NCBI RefSeq assembly: GCF_039522525.1 | Contig: NZ_BAAADO010000003.1 | Coordinates: 248,001 to 312,000 of the forward strand | Length of the DNA: 64,000 nucleotides | Reading direction: 5' to 3' | Source of the DNA: Salinibacillus aidingensis | GTDB lineage: Bacteria > Bacillota > Bacilli > Bacillales > Alkalibacillaceae | Shown: positions 17,099 through 25,596 of the stretch, in pieces | Layout of the letters: every line of letters begins with the position of its first letter | Numbering within the stretch: the first letter of the stretch is position 1 | Translations under genes and position numbers: made by a program | The notes under the pieces: generated by a model | Told to the model about the DNA's origin: nothing | Database searches by the model: none | Seen by the model: the letters and a program-made list of their open reading frames with translations, nothing else

Positions 17099-17126
17099 CT
17101 CTCCTCATCTAAACTATTCTCAACTA
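17099..17126 (-). promoter_or_regulatory. TRAP (MtrB) binding site in the trpP leader
   Basis: On the minus strand six triplets, TAG-GAG-TAG-TAG-GAG-GAG, are each separated by exactly 2 nt, and the last ones form the ribosome binding site 10 nt before the trpP ATG. This is the (G/T)AG-N2 pattern bound by the tryptophan-activated TRAP ring, which would block translation when tryptophan is plentiful. Confidence 0.85.
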
Positions 17127-17241
17127 ATGTCTTTCCAATCATATCCTGGTGATTGATTGCGAAAGAGTTATCATCATTATAACAGAACCGCGTTACCAGC
17201 TAAAGAAAAAGTTTCAGGGATTTATAAAATTTTTCAGAAAA

Positions 17242-17658
17242 TTAATCGATATTTTTTGTAACCTCGTCTGCAATCTGTTGCAGATCATGCTCATCTGGAT
17301 GTGTTTCCCATTTCAGGTCAAACCCGTCCTTATCATCATCATATCTCGGTATTAAATGTATATGTAAATGAAAAACAGTCTGACCGGCAAATTCTCCATT
17401 GTTTTGCAAAATGTTTAAGCCCTTAGGCTGGTATGTTTTTCTGAGAGCATTCGCTATTTTAGGAATTCTGGAAAATACCTTCTCAGCAACTTCCGGGTCT
17501 GTCTCAAAAATGTTCTCTGTATGGTTTTTGGGAATCACTAAGGTATGTCCCTTTGAAACTTGACTGATATCAAGAAAGGCATATACATCATCATCTTCGT
17601 AAATTTTTGCTGAGGGAATTTCACCATCTAAAATCTTACAAAAAATACAGTCTGCCAT
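17242..17658 (-). CDS. hit: HIT family nucleotide-binding protein
   Basis: A 138-aa histidine triad hydrolase: HLHIHL at about residues 97-102, N-terminal zinc-type CIFCKI motif, and the DISQVSKGHTLVIPKNH stretch common to Hit proteins. It probably cleaves adenosine phosphoramidates or dinucleotides. The ATG at 17658 after GGAGGAT is chosen; in-frame codons further upstream lack a ribosome site. B. subtilis hit is also next to ecsA. Confidence 0.93.
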   Translation of the reverse strand: MADCIFCKILDGEIPSAKIYEDDDVYAFLDISQVSKGHTLVIPKNHTENIFETDPEVAEKVFSRIPKIANALRKTYQPKGLNILQNNGEFAGQTVFHLHIHLIPRYDDDKDGFDLKWETHPDEHDLQQIADEVTKNID

Positions 17659-17716
17659 GATTATCCTCCTCATACTATTGTTTCCTTTATTGTAATAAAG
17701 GGAAAAAAACAATGCA

Positions 17717-17888
17717 ATAAGAAAAGCGAAGGCGACCGGTTAGGCCCGACGGCATAAGCAGAATATCCGGAGTGGCCGTATTTTGGCCATGGAGGAGATT
17801 CTGCTTATGACCGCTTGGGCCTGGGAGCCGTAGCTGGACAATAAGAAAAGCGAAGGCGACCGGTTAGGCCAGACGGCATAAGCCACAA
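17717..17888 (+). repeat. Repeat family B, copy 2 (with a partial second unit)
   Basis: A full unit (AAGAAAAGCGAAGGCGACCG ... GGGAGCCGTAGCTGGACAA) with a central inverted pair (GCATAAGCAGAAT ... ATTCTGCTTATG), then the first ~45 nt of a second unit starting at 17843. The partial copy ends where the minus-strand terminator begins. Confidence 0.85.
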
Positions 17889-17917
17889 AAAAGGCAGAGC
17901 AACATGTGCTCTGCCTT
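17886..17917 (-). terminator. Intrinsic terminator on the minus strand
   Basis: AAGGCAGAGCA and TGCTCTGCCTT arms with a T6 run on the minus strand. No protein gene lies upstream of it on that strand, so it points to a non-coding transcript from the 17.9-18.2 kb region. Confidence 0.8.
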
Positions 17918-18170
17918 AAGGAACGGGGATGCATACTGTTGATGAGATGGGGAATACGTTCAGACTATACCTAGTCTGGACGCAATAGTCTACAGTAGCT
18001 TTACGGGAATCATCAAGTGTGAAAGAAAGTTGCCTTTCACGAACACCCCATTTCAAAAATGGTTCATTTTAACGTGAAAGAATAATGTCTTTCACCAACA
18101 CCCCACTTTAAATGGTTTGACGTTCGAGACAATGTTTCACGACTGACTATCTGCCCCGTTCCTCAGTTAT
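17887..18170 (-). ncRNA. Candidate structured non-coding RNA between hit and ecsA
   Basis: Read on the minus strand, AGGAACGGGG (near 18163) is perfectly complementary to CCCCGTTCCT (near 17920), closing a ~245-nt region that ends in an intrinsic terminator. Inside are two diverged ~55-nt tandem units, each ACCATTT-n-TGGGGTGTT followed by a GTGAAAG/CTTTCAC hairpin. A weak -10 (AATAAT) sits just upstream. No open frame explains it. An alternative is a MITE-like element with 10-bp terminal inverted repeats. Confidence 0.5.
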
Positions 18171-18205
18171 TATTGTGTTCAGCATAAACAGGAATTATTC
18201 ATCTT

Positions 18206-18233
18206 TTGCAAATCAAAATGTTGATGGTAAAAT
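18206..18233 (+). promoter_or_regulatory. Likely sigma-A promoter of ecsABC
   Basis: TTGCAA, a 16-nt spacer and TAAAAT, about 38 nt before the ecsA start. Confidence 0.55.
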
Positions 18234-18270
18234 TTAGATTAGGTATGTGATGGAAGGTGGAGGTAAATCA

Positions 18271-19014
18271 ATGGATCAATTATTAAAGCTGGAGAATGTT
18301 CTCGGAGGATATACACAAAAGAATGTTTTAAAGGGGATATCCTTTGATGTACGCCCGCATGAAATTGTGGGATTAATCGGTCTTAACGGAGCCGGAAAAA
18401 GTACATCAATTAAACATATTATAGGACTCATGGAGCCAAAAAAAGGGACAATCTCCATTAATGAACAGACATTTCAGGAAAACCCTGAAGATTACCGGAA
18501 ACAATTTGCTTATATTCCGGAAATGCCTGTTTTATATGAAGAACTGACTCTATATGAGCATCTGCGCCTGACTGCAATGGCCTATGATATACCAGAGGAT
18601 GAGTTTGAAAAGAGAATCGAGCCCCTCCTGAAGGAATTTCGGTTAGAGAAAAAATTGAAATGGTTCCCTGTTCATTTTTCAAAAGGGATGAGACAGAAAG
18701 TGATGATTATGTGTGCCTTTCTCATTGAACCATCCCTCTACATTGTAGATGAGCCCTTCGTCGGACTGGATCCATTAGGGATACAATCCTATCTGCAAAT
18801 GATGGATAATATGAAAAAACAGGGAGCAGGTGTGCTTATGTCCACACATATACTCTCCACGGCTGAGCGGTACTGTGACCGGTTTGTGATTCTGCATGAT
18901 GGAGAGGTGCGGGCAAAGGGAACACTGTCAGAGCTTAGAAAGGAATTTCAAATGCCTGATGCTACCCTGGATGATTTGTATATTCAATTGACGAAGGAAG
19001 ATCAGCATGTTTGA
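18271..19014 (+). CDS. ecsA: ABC transporter ATP-binding protein EcsA
   Basis: A 247-aa ATPase, the same length as B. subtilis EcsA. Walker A GLNGAGKST, signature FSKGMRQKVMIMCAF, Walker B LYIVDEPFVGLDP. With EcsB it forms a transporter needed for protein secretion, competence and intramembrane proteolysis (RasP function) in B. subtilis. The ATG at 18271 with GGTGGAGGT upstream is chosen over GTG 18247. It overlaps ecsB by 8 nt. Confidence 0.94.
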   Translation: MDQLLKLENVLGGYTQKNVLKGISFDVRPHEIVGLIGLNGAGKSTSIKHIIGLMEPKKGTISINEQTFQENPEDYRKQFAYIPEMPVLYEELTLYEHLRLTAMAYDIPEDEFEKRIEPLLKEFRLEKKLKWFPVHFSKGMRQKVMIMCAFLIEPSLYIVDEPFVGLDPLGIQSYLQMMDNMKKQGAGVLMSTHILSTAERYCDRFVILHDGEVRAKGTLSELRKEFQMPDATLDDLYIQLTKEDQHV

Positions 19015-20239
19015 TGCCAACGAATTATGGAAAAAAAGATTAGGGGCTCATCTGAAAGAAACAGGCCGGTACATGCGTCTCATTTTTAATGACCATTTAG
19101 CTTTTGCCTTGCTGTTTTTTATTGCTGCCTTTGCTTACTTTTATCAGCAATGGCTTGAGAATCTGCCGGAAAATTTCCCGGTTGCATGGATTATGGGAAT
19201 TGTCTTAGGTTTGCTGGTCACCCATAGTCAGGTCCGAACCCTGTTGCAGGAAGCAGACACCGTTTTTCTTCTGCCTGCCGAGCATAAAATGGGAAGCTAT
19301 TTTCGCAAGGCATTCTGGTACAGTTTTTTCACTCAGCTTTACTCTTTAGCACTGGGATATGCAGCATTAAGTCCTCTTTATTTAACTGCTTATTCGGACA
19401 GGGGAGGCGAATGGTTGATTTACCTTGCTGTCATTCTGATCATCCTCAAAGTCTGGAATCTGCTATTAGGCTGGTGGTTATTAAAAGAGCGGGATGTCCA
19501 ATATCGCTGGATGGACACTATTTTACGTGCTGTTCTGAACATATTAATTGTGTGCTTCTTTATTCAGGGGGATGCCATACTTTATGTCAGTATGATGACG
19601 ATCATATTGACGGGATACTTCCTGTTGCTGTATCAGGTTTACCGGAAAAAGCAGGGCGTTGCCTGGGATTTACTGATCGAAAAAGAGGAAGCGAGCATGC
19701 AGGCCTTCTACAGATTAGCAAACATGTTTACGGATGTACCGCATTTAAAGAAAAAGGCTAAAAAACGACATTCACTTGTCCGTATGCTCATTCAGCCCGT
19801 ACCCTTTGAGCAGAGGGAGACCTTTACGTATTTATATCGGATAACATTTGTGAGAAGCAGTGATTATCTTGGAATGTATGTAAGATTACTTCTCATTGCA
19901 GCATTCTTTATATTCTGGATACCGATAATATGGTTCAAGCTGGTCTTTGCATTGTTATTCATCTATCTGAGTGGGTTTCAGCTTATTACGCTTTGGAATC
20001 ACCATAAGACGATTGACTGGCTGGATCTGTATCCAATTCCCAAAGAAGTAAGAAAGCGCTCTTTACAGCAGTTTTTACGGTTTGTCATGCTCATAAAGAC
20101 ATTTATCTTAGGCTTTCTAATGCTTTGGGCTGCATCCTGGCAGGAAATGATTCTGTTTTGGGCTCTGGGTGGATTATTTACTCTCATATTTGTGAATACA
20201 TATGTGAAGAGCAGGCTGGAACGAAAGCGGACAATATAG
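19007..20239 (+). CDS. ecsB: ABC transporter permease EcsB
   Basis: A 410-aa membrane protein with about ten hydrophobic segments arranged in pairs, matching EcsB (408 aa in B. subtilis). It is coupled to ecsA by overlap and followed by ecsC after 23 nt. It is the membrane partner of EcsA; the substrate is not settled. Confidence 0.92.
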   Translation: MFDANELWKKRLGAHLKETGRYMRLIFNDHLAFALLFFIAAFAYFYQQWLENLPENFPVAWIMGIVLGLLVTHSQVRTLLQEADTVFLLPAEHKMGSYFRKAFWYSFFTQLYSLALGYAALSPLYLTAYSDRGGEWLIYLAVILIILKVWNLLLGWWLLKERDVQYRWMDTILRAVLNILIVCFFIQGDAILYVSMMTIILTGYFLLLYQVYRKKQGVAWDLLIEKEEASMQAFYRLANMFTDVPHLKKKAKKRHSLVRMLIQPVPFEQRETFTYLYRITFVRSSDYLGMYVRLLLIAAFFIFWIPIIWFKLVFALLFIYLSGFQLITLWNHHKTIDWLDLYPIPKEVRKRSLQQFLRFVMLIKTFILGFLMLWAASWQEMILFWALGGLFTLIFVNTYVKSRLERKRTI

Positions 20240-20262
20240 ATCAAAAATGAGGGAATGATCAC

Positions 20263-20982
20263 ATGCAAGCCTATGAACAACAGGTTCTTAAGGAAGCTTT
20301 AAAATGGAAACGGAAAATGAAGAGAAAGTCTTCACTGGTACAAAAGGCATCGAAATCCGTACAGACTAAAATCAATCAGAAAATTCCGGATCAGGCTCAT
20401 AAAGTGATTACGGAGAGCATTCGTAAAATGATAGAAGTATCTTTAACTAGCTCCGCATATATTTATAAAGTTGAAGTAAACCCGGAATGGGGATTCGAAA
20501 AAAGGGAACAGGAAATCAGAGAACGTCTGCAGAAGTATCGGAATACGGCTGCGGTTGAAGGTGCCGGTACAGGTGCTGGTGGTATTTTCTTAGGTATGGC
20601 AGATTTCCCCATGCTTTTAAGTATAAAGATGAAATTTTTATTTGATGTGGGGCAGCTATACGGGATGAATGTCAACAACTACGAAGAACGAATGTATTTG
20701 CTTCATCTATTTATGCTGGCTTTCTCAGGTGATCAAAGCCGGGCCCGTGTGTTACACAGAGTCGTTCATTGGGAACAGGAAAAGGAAAAATGGGCCGAAA
20801 TTGACTGGAAGGAGCTGCAGCAGGAATATCGGGACACGATTGATTTTGTGAAAATGCTCCAGCTTATTCCCGGCTTTGGTGCCGTTGTTGGGGCGTGGGC
20901 GAATTCCCGATTATTAAACCAGCTGGGAGAAACAGCCATGAATGGATATCGACTCAGGCTGCTGGACGGGAAGAATAATTAG
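20263..20982 (+). CDS. ecsC: EcsC family protein
   Basis: A 239-aa protein (B. subtilis EcsC 236 aa). It has a Gly/Ala-rich stretch (AAVEGAGTGAGGIFLGMADFP, in part) about one third in and a conserved C-terminal part (IPGFGAVVGAWANSRLLNQLG, in part). Third gene of ecsABC. Its biochemical role is unknown. Confidence 0.9.
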   Translation: MQAYEQQVLKEALKWKRKMKRKSSLVQKASKSVQTKINQKIPDQAHKVITESIRKMIEVSLTSSAYIYKVEVNPEWGFEKREQEIRERLQKYRNTAAVEGAGTGAGGIFLGMADFPMLLSIKMKFLFDVGQLYGMNVNNYEERMYLLHLFMLAFSGDQSRARVLHRVVHWEQEKEKWAEIDWKELQQEYRDTIDFVKMLQLIPGFGAVVGAWANSRLLNQLGETAMNGYRLRLLDGKNN

Positions 20983-20994
20983 ATGATAACGAAA

Positions 20995-21044
20995 CAAACA
21001 AGAGCATCCAGGCTATGTGATGAACCCTGAGATGCTCTTGTTTT
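20995..21044 (+). terminator. Intrinsic terminator after ecsC
   Basis: AAACAAGAGCATC and GATGCTCTTGTTTT arms, ending the ecsABC transcript. Confidence 0.87.
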
Positions 21045-21062
21045 GTGTTTTTGAAAAATCGT

Positions 21063-21342
21063 TATCACGTATTAACTGGCCGTAATACCCCCCACTTCAA
21101 GTTTTGAGGGTAACCCAACAAGACTAAGTTGGGGATAAACGGCCAGTAAAAACCTGATAAGTTCAACTAACAAGAAAAGCGGAGGCGACCGGTTAGGTCA
21201 TGCGGGATAAGACGAAGACATGGAGTTGCATGGGCTTGGCCACGGAATGGCTTTGGCTTATATCCGCCTTGACCTGGGAGCCGCAGCTGGCCAAATCAGT
21301 GGGGGATGGAGAACCCCCCCACTGATGGAAGTTTCACTTTAT
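21063..21342 (+). repeat. Composite C+A repeat interrupted by a family B element
   Basis: The left part (21063-21171) matches 15639-15747, including the self-complementary TTAACTGGCCGT/ACGGCCAGTAA pair. At AACTAAC it is broken by a family B unit and resumes at ATCAGTGGGGG, finishing with the usual AAGTTTCACTTTAT flank. The last bases overlap the stop codon of the convergent amidohydrolase gene. Confidence 0.85.
21172..21294 (+). repeat. Repeat family B, copy 3, inserted in a C+A repeat
   Basis: A ~123-bp unit from AAGAAAAGCGGAGGCGACCG to GAGCCGCAGCTGGCC with a central GGGATAAGAC/GGCTTATATCC pair. Its ends define the borders of the unit, because the surrounding repeat is known intact elsewhere in the window. 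Confidence 0.85.
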
Positions 21343-22514
21343 GAATGCTTTTCCTGATAGCTTCGATAAGCCTGCAGCAAAGTTTTGGCGTCCAGTGGAA
21401 GGGCCCTTTCATCGAAGTCAAATTTCGGATGGTGATGAGGGTAATTCTCTTTTTCTTTTTGAGCTCCAGTAAAATAAAAGGCACCCGGTTTTTCCAATAA
21501 ATAATAGGCAAAATCTTCACCGGTCATGGAAGGTTCCACTTCCTCCGTATCCTTTATTCCCGGAACGTTTTTTCCTTCCTTGAGAATCAGTTCAGCCTCA
21601 TCCGGATGATTCACAACAGGTGGATAACCCTTAGCGTAATGAAAATCATAGTCTGCCTCATAGGGAAGACATACACTTTTTATAATGCTCTCCATCTGCT
21701 CAATAATCTTTTCCTGAACATTCGCATCAAAGGTTCGAACAGTTCCAACCAGTTTAGCAGAGTCTGCAATAATGTTGAAGGCCTGGCCGGCTTCAAAGGT
21801 TCCGACAGTAACGACACCTGTTTTCAGCGGATCAATACGGCGGCTCATAATTTGCTGAAGCTGTGTGACCAGCTGTGAGGCGATGACAATGGCATCCTTT
21901 GTCTGGTGAGGCTTTGCTCCATGGCCACCTTTCCCCTTAATGCTAATTTCAAAGCGATCTGCACCTGCCATAAAATTTCCTTTAGAGGTATGCAAAAGCC
22001 CAAGGGGGGTATCTGTCCACAGGTGCGTGCCAAATACAGCATCAACGTTTTCTAATACACCTGCTTCAATCATCGGTTTTGCCCCACCTGGCGCATATTC
22101 TTCAGCAGGCTGATGGATGAAAATTATCGTTCCTGGAAGCTGTTCCTGAAAGGGAAGGACAGCCTTTGCCAAACATAACAGAGCTGCTGTATGTCCATCA
22201 TGACCACAGGCATGCATGACACCTGGAACTTTTGATTTATACGAAACTTCATTTTCCTCCTGTATGGGGAGTGCGTCAAAATCAGCACGTAAAGCCACAG
22301 TTTTACCTGGTTTTCCACCCTTTAGAGTGGCTGTGACACCATAACCTCCAATATTCGTACGGCAGGGTATGCCCAGCTGATTATAAAAATCGGCTATGTA
22401 CTTTGAGGTTTTTTCCTCATGAAAGGATAGCTCCGGATACTGATGAAGATACCGGCGGATGTTGACCATCTCATCAAATAAGTCATCAACAGCCTGAAAG
22501 ATTTTGTCCCACAT
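21339..22514 (-). CDS. yhaA: M20 family amidohydrolase/N-acyl amino acid deacylase (YhaA-like)
   Basis: A 391-aa metallo-amidohydrolase. Typical M20D motifs: DFDALPIQEEN, HACGHDGHTA (metal ligands Cys and His), FIHQPAEEYAPGG (catalytic Glu pair) and the C-terminal SMTGEDFAYYL. It probably removes an acyl group from an amino acid or peptide. It lies beside ecsC as yhaA does in B. subtilis. The precise substrate cannot be read from the sequence. Confidence 0.87.
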   Translation of the reverse strand: MWDKIFQAVDDLFDEMVNIRRYLHQYPELSFHEEKTSKYIADFYNQLGIPCRTNIGGYGVTATLKGGKPGKTVALRADFDALPIQEENEVSYKSKVPGVMHACGHDGHTAALLCLAKAVLPFQEQLPGTIIFIHQPAEEYAPGGAKPMIEAGVLENVDAVFGTHLWTDTPLGLLHTSKGNFMAGADRFEISIKGKGGHGAKPHQTKDAIVIASQLVTQLQQIMSRRIDPLKTGVVTVGTFEAGQAFNIIADSAKLVGTVRTFDANVQEKIIEQMESIIKSVCLPYEADYDFHYAKGYPPVVNHPDEAELILKEGKNVPGIKDTEEVEPSMTGEDFAYYLLEKPGAFYFTGAQKEKENYPHHHPKFDFDERALPLDAKTLLQAYRSYQEKHS

Positions 22515-23015
22515 ATGAATCTCCTCTCCACGTATTTAATCGTGATGCAGCTGTCCGTCATATTCTCCCTTTAATACATGGAAGGAGAGATATAAAGGTA
22601 CGGGTTAACAGACGCTGACATCCCGATAAGATCACTATATAGTTAAATTATAACAAATAAAGGCCTGTCCCCCAATCCTTTCCGCACAGATAACAGACCT
22701 GTTATGATTATACATCCTTCAGCAGTCGCTCAATCCCCACTTGTGGTGCATTTCGTCTGCAAGGCTATAAAACCATCTCGCTATACTGAGTCGTTATGAC
22801 AGATCGATGTCTTTTTATCCCGGAATTTAAAAAATCAGTCCACAGGCGGAGACGGAAACCAACTTCTGCTTGTATCCTGATTATTTAGCAGGGATATATA
22901 CTGGTTATATTCAAGTCAATGTAACTCTGAGCTTTATTCTTAGCAGGTGTAAAGAAAAAGAAGGAATTTTGTCGTCTTTGTATAATACAATGATTATGGA
23001 AAGAAGAGGGTGAAT
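22515..23015. other. About 500-bp intergenic region without a recognisable gene
   Basis: Neither strand shows a convincing coding frame or repeat of families A-D. A TATAAT box at 22981-22986 lies 30 nt before the liaF-type gene but has no good -35 partner, so an activator-dependent promoter (for example the response regulator encoded downstream) is possible. Confidence 0.4.
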
Positions 23016-23783
23016 ATGAAATCACAAAGCTTAGTTAAAGTTCTTTTATCATTCTTATTGATTGCTGCGGGTGTTTTTCTCATATTGGAGAATATAGGCA
23101 TTATTTCCGTGGAAATATCCGATATTATTGCAAAAAACTGGCCGATTCTATTAATTGTGATTGGCCTGAAGTGGTTTGTCGACAGTTTTCGAGATAGCAA
23201 AGGGGGTAGCTGGGCTTTTGGCTCCTTTCTCGCTATTTATGCGTCTCTTGTTGTGTTAGGGAATTATGGCGTTCTTTCCTTTGGATTCGGTGATATTTGG
23301 GAATTATGGCCCTTACTTTTGATTTATATTGGTTTGCATTTTTTATTTTTCACGAAAAGGAAGGATAAAAAAGGGAATGGAGTAAAAGTCACCATTGATT
23401 CAGACCGTGGGAATACCAAAAATAATCACTCATTTGTCGGATCCCATAATTTTAACGAAGAAAATTGGACAGTAGAGCCCCTGGAAATGTGGTCAGGAGT
23501 AGGAGATTACTATTTTGATTTTACAAAGGCTTATATTCCAAATAGAGATACCCCTATTACAATCAAGGGCTGGGTAGGGGATGTGCGTATGCTGATGCCT
23601 GAGGATATAGCCTTCAGGATCGATGCAACGGCAAGTGTAGGTGATATTAAAGTGCTGGAGAAAGAGGCAAATGGTGTATCAAAGAATCTCGTTTATCAAA
23701 CCCCTGACTATGAAGAGGCTGTTCAAAGGCTGACCATTCATCTTCATCTCCAGGTGGGCGATATTCGGATTGATCGGGTATAG
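23016..23783 (+). CDS. liaF: LiaF-type membrane regulator of cell envelope stress
   Basis: A 255-aa protein with four hydrophobic segments in the first ~125 residues and a C-terminal soluble domain (EMWSGVGDYYFDFTKAYIPN, GWVGDVRMLMPED) typical of LiaF/VraT. LiaF inhibits the LiaRS two-component system until cell-wall antibiotics act. The ATG at 23016 with AGAGGG upstream is chosen. The kinase and regulator genes follow at 12- and 14-nt distance. Confidence 0.87.
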   Translation: MKSQSLVKVLLSFLLIAAGVFLILENIGIISVEISDIIAKNWPILLIVIGLKWFVDSFRDSKGGSWAFGSFLAIYASLVVLGNYGVLSFGFGDIWELWPLLLIYIGLHFLFFTKRKDKKGNGVKVTIDSDRGNTKNNHSFVGSHNFNEENWTVEPLEMWSGVGDYYFDFTKAYIPNRDTPITIKGWVGDVRMLMPEDIAFRIDATASVGDIKVLEKEANGVSKNLVYQTPDYEEAVQRLTIHLHLQVGDIRIDRV

Positions 23784-23795
23784 GAGAGAATATAT

Positions 23796-24845
23796 ATGTT
23801 TCACAAACTCAATAGTCTGCGCTTTCAGATCGTACGTACACAGTTTCAGACCATTTATTTTTCCTTGTTAGTGATTGCCTGTGTGTTATTTTTTACATAT
23901 TCGGTCATCCATCCATCCTGGCTGACTCTGGAAGCCATTTTTTTCAGTATATTATTAATCTGCCTGTTGATGACCCCTGTTGCTATGTACGTAAGCTTTC
24001 ATTATGCAGGTCAGGTCAAGGAAAGAATGGATGGAATATCGGTTCTAATTACACAATTGGCGAAAGGGAAATATGGTGCCAGAATCATTAATCAAGATTA
24101 TAAGAGTTCAGGTGATGAGATTGATTACATAGCCGATGATTTAAATCAATTAGCCGAAAAAATGGAAAAGCAGGTGAAGTCCCTGCAGCGGATGGCTGAT
24201 GAGAAGAATGACTTTGCCCAGGAGGCACACAAAGTGGCGACCATGGAAGAAAGACAGCGACTGGCAAGAGATTTACATGATGCTGTCAGCCAGCAGCTAT
24301 TTGCGTTAACCATGATGTCACAGGCTACCGTAAAATTGCTCGATAAAAAGCCGGAAAAAGCTAAGGAGCAAATGAAGGAAGTCGCCCAAATGGCTCTGCA
24401 GGCCCAAACAGAAATGCGGGCACTATTGCTTCACCTTCGTCCTGTTCACTTATCCGGGGAATCCTTACAGACAGGCATTGCAAAACTGATAGAAGAACTG
24501 AAACAGCGCTGCTCCATTGATTTTCAGGTGAACTTAGATGACACCTTACATCTGTCAAAAGCCACCGAAGAGCAGCTCTTTCGAATGGTACAGGAAATTC
24601 TCTCCAACATTCTCCGGCATGCACAGGCCAGTCATGTACTCCTGGAACTGAAACAGCGTGAGGAAAGTGTCACACTTTATATTCGGGATGATGGGAAAGG
24701 ATTTAATGTCAGTGAGAAGACGGAAAATCAAGCCTCATATGGGTTAAAGACCCTGAACGAACGGGCCGGGGAACTTGGGGGTTCCTTTATTATACGTTCT
24801 AAAGAGGGAGAAGGAACATATAGTACGATACGTATACCACTCTAG
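23796..24845 (+). CDS. liaS: Sensor histidine kinase LiaS/VraS type
   Basis: A 349-aa kinase. Two N-terminal membrane helices with a short loop, a HAMP-like linker, a HisKA_3 dimerisation domain with the phosphoacceptor motif RLARDLHDAVSQQL, and an HATPase domain (EILSNILRHAQAS N-box; DDGKGF G-box). It is an intramembrane-sensing kinase of the NarL-type class that responds to lipid II-cycle stress in relatives. Confidence 0.9.
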   Translation: MFHKLNSLRFQIVRTQFQTIYFSLLVIACVLFFTYSVIHPSWLTLEAIFFSILLICLLMTPVAMYVSFHYAGQVKERMDGISVLITQLAKGKYGARIINQDYKSSGDEIDYIADDLNQLAEKMEKQVKSLQRMADEKNDFAQEAHKVATMEERQRLARDLHDAVSQQLFALTMMSQATVKLLDKKPEKAKEQMKEVAQMALQAQTEMRALLLHLRPVHLSGESLQTGIAKLIEELKQRCSIDFQVNLDDTLHLSKATEEQLFRMVQEILSNILRHAQASHVLLELKQREESVTLYIRDDGKGFNVSEKTENQASYGLKTLNERAGELGGSFIIRSKEGEGTYSTIRIPL

Positions 24846-24859
24846 GGGGAAGAAGATGA

Positions 24860-25501
24860 ATGAAAAATCAAATAAAAGTATTAATTGTGGATGATCATGA
24901 GGTTGTTCGAAAAGGAATTTCAACCTATTTAATGACAGACGATGACATTGCAGTCACCGGGGAAGCAACCAGTGGGAATGAAGGCTGTGCTCTGGCGAAG
25001 AAGGAACCGCCGGATGTGGTTCTGATGGATTTAATTATGAATGATGGGAATGGAATTGAGGCAACCAGAGAGATTATGTCCTTTCACCCTGAATGTAAAA
25101 TTATTATTCTGACAAGCTATTACGATGATGAAAAGGTGTTTCCAGCCCTCAAAGCAGGTGCATTCAGTTATATGCTGAAAACTTCCTCAGCAGAAGAAAT
25201 TGTCGATGCGATTAAAAAGGCCTACAAGGGTGAAAATGTTATTGAAGCTAAGATTGCGGGTAAAATGATGAATCGTTTCAGAGCGTCCCATTCTCTTCCT
25301 CATGAAGAACTGACAGAGCGGGAGAAGGAAGTCCTGATCTGTATTGGGCAGGGATTAACCAATCAGGAAATAAGTGAACAGCTCTTTATTGGAATTAAAA
25401 CCGTGAAAACTCATGTAAGTAATGTTCTTAGTAAGCTGGAGGTTCAGGACCGTACCCAGGCGGCGGTATATGCACACAAAAACGGTCTGATGAACGATTG
25501 A
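24860..25501 (+). CDS. liaR: NarL/LuxR-family response regulator LiaR/VraR type
   Basis: A 213-aa regulator: receiver domain with DDHEV acidic pocket and phosphoacceptor Asp in VVLMDLIM, and a C-terminal LuxR-type HTH (LTEREKEVLICIGQGLTNQEI, in part). It is paired with the kinase just upstream. The start at 24860, not the out-of-frame ATG at 24856, is in frame. The target operon (liaIH) is not in this window. Confidence 0.9.
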   Translation: MKNQIKVLIVDDHEVVRKGISTYLMTDDDIAVTGEATSGNEGCALAKKEPPDVVLMDLIMNDGNGIEATREIMSFHPECKIIILTSYYDDEKVFPALKAGAFSYMLKTSSAEEIVDAIKKAYKGENVIEAKIAGKMMNRFRASHSLPHEELTEREKEVLICIGQGLTNQEISEQLFIGIKTVKTHVSNVLSKLEVQDRTQAAVYAHKNGLMND

Positions 25502-25596
25502 TCAAATATAGATTTCCCTCTGATGTTCTATGAATTATGTTATGATAAAATAGACTTTAAGATTTGACTGGAATTTTTCAGTGAGGAGATATACAT

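Noticed and set aside
17740..17934. 64-codon minus-strand frame in repeat B copy 2
   Set aside because: Read-through of repeat and terminator DNA with no ribosome site.
17887..18170. 6S RNA, SRP RNA or RNase P RNA
   Set aside because: I do not find the conserved cores of these RNAs (for example the SRP GGTCAGG-GGAAGCAGC loop); kept only as an unassigned candidate.
19411..19761. 116-codon open frame overlapping ecsB in another frame
   Set aside because: It lies wholly inside ecsB, has no ribosome site, and its translation looks like out-of-frame reading (Cys- and His-rich without a pattern).
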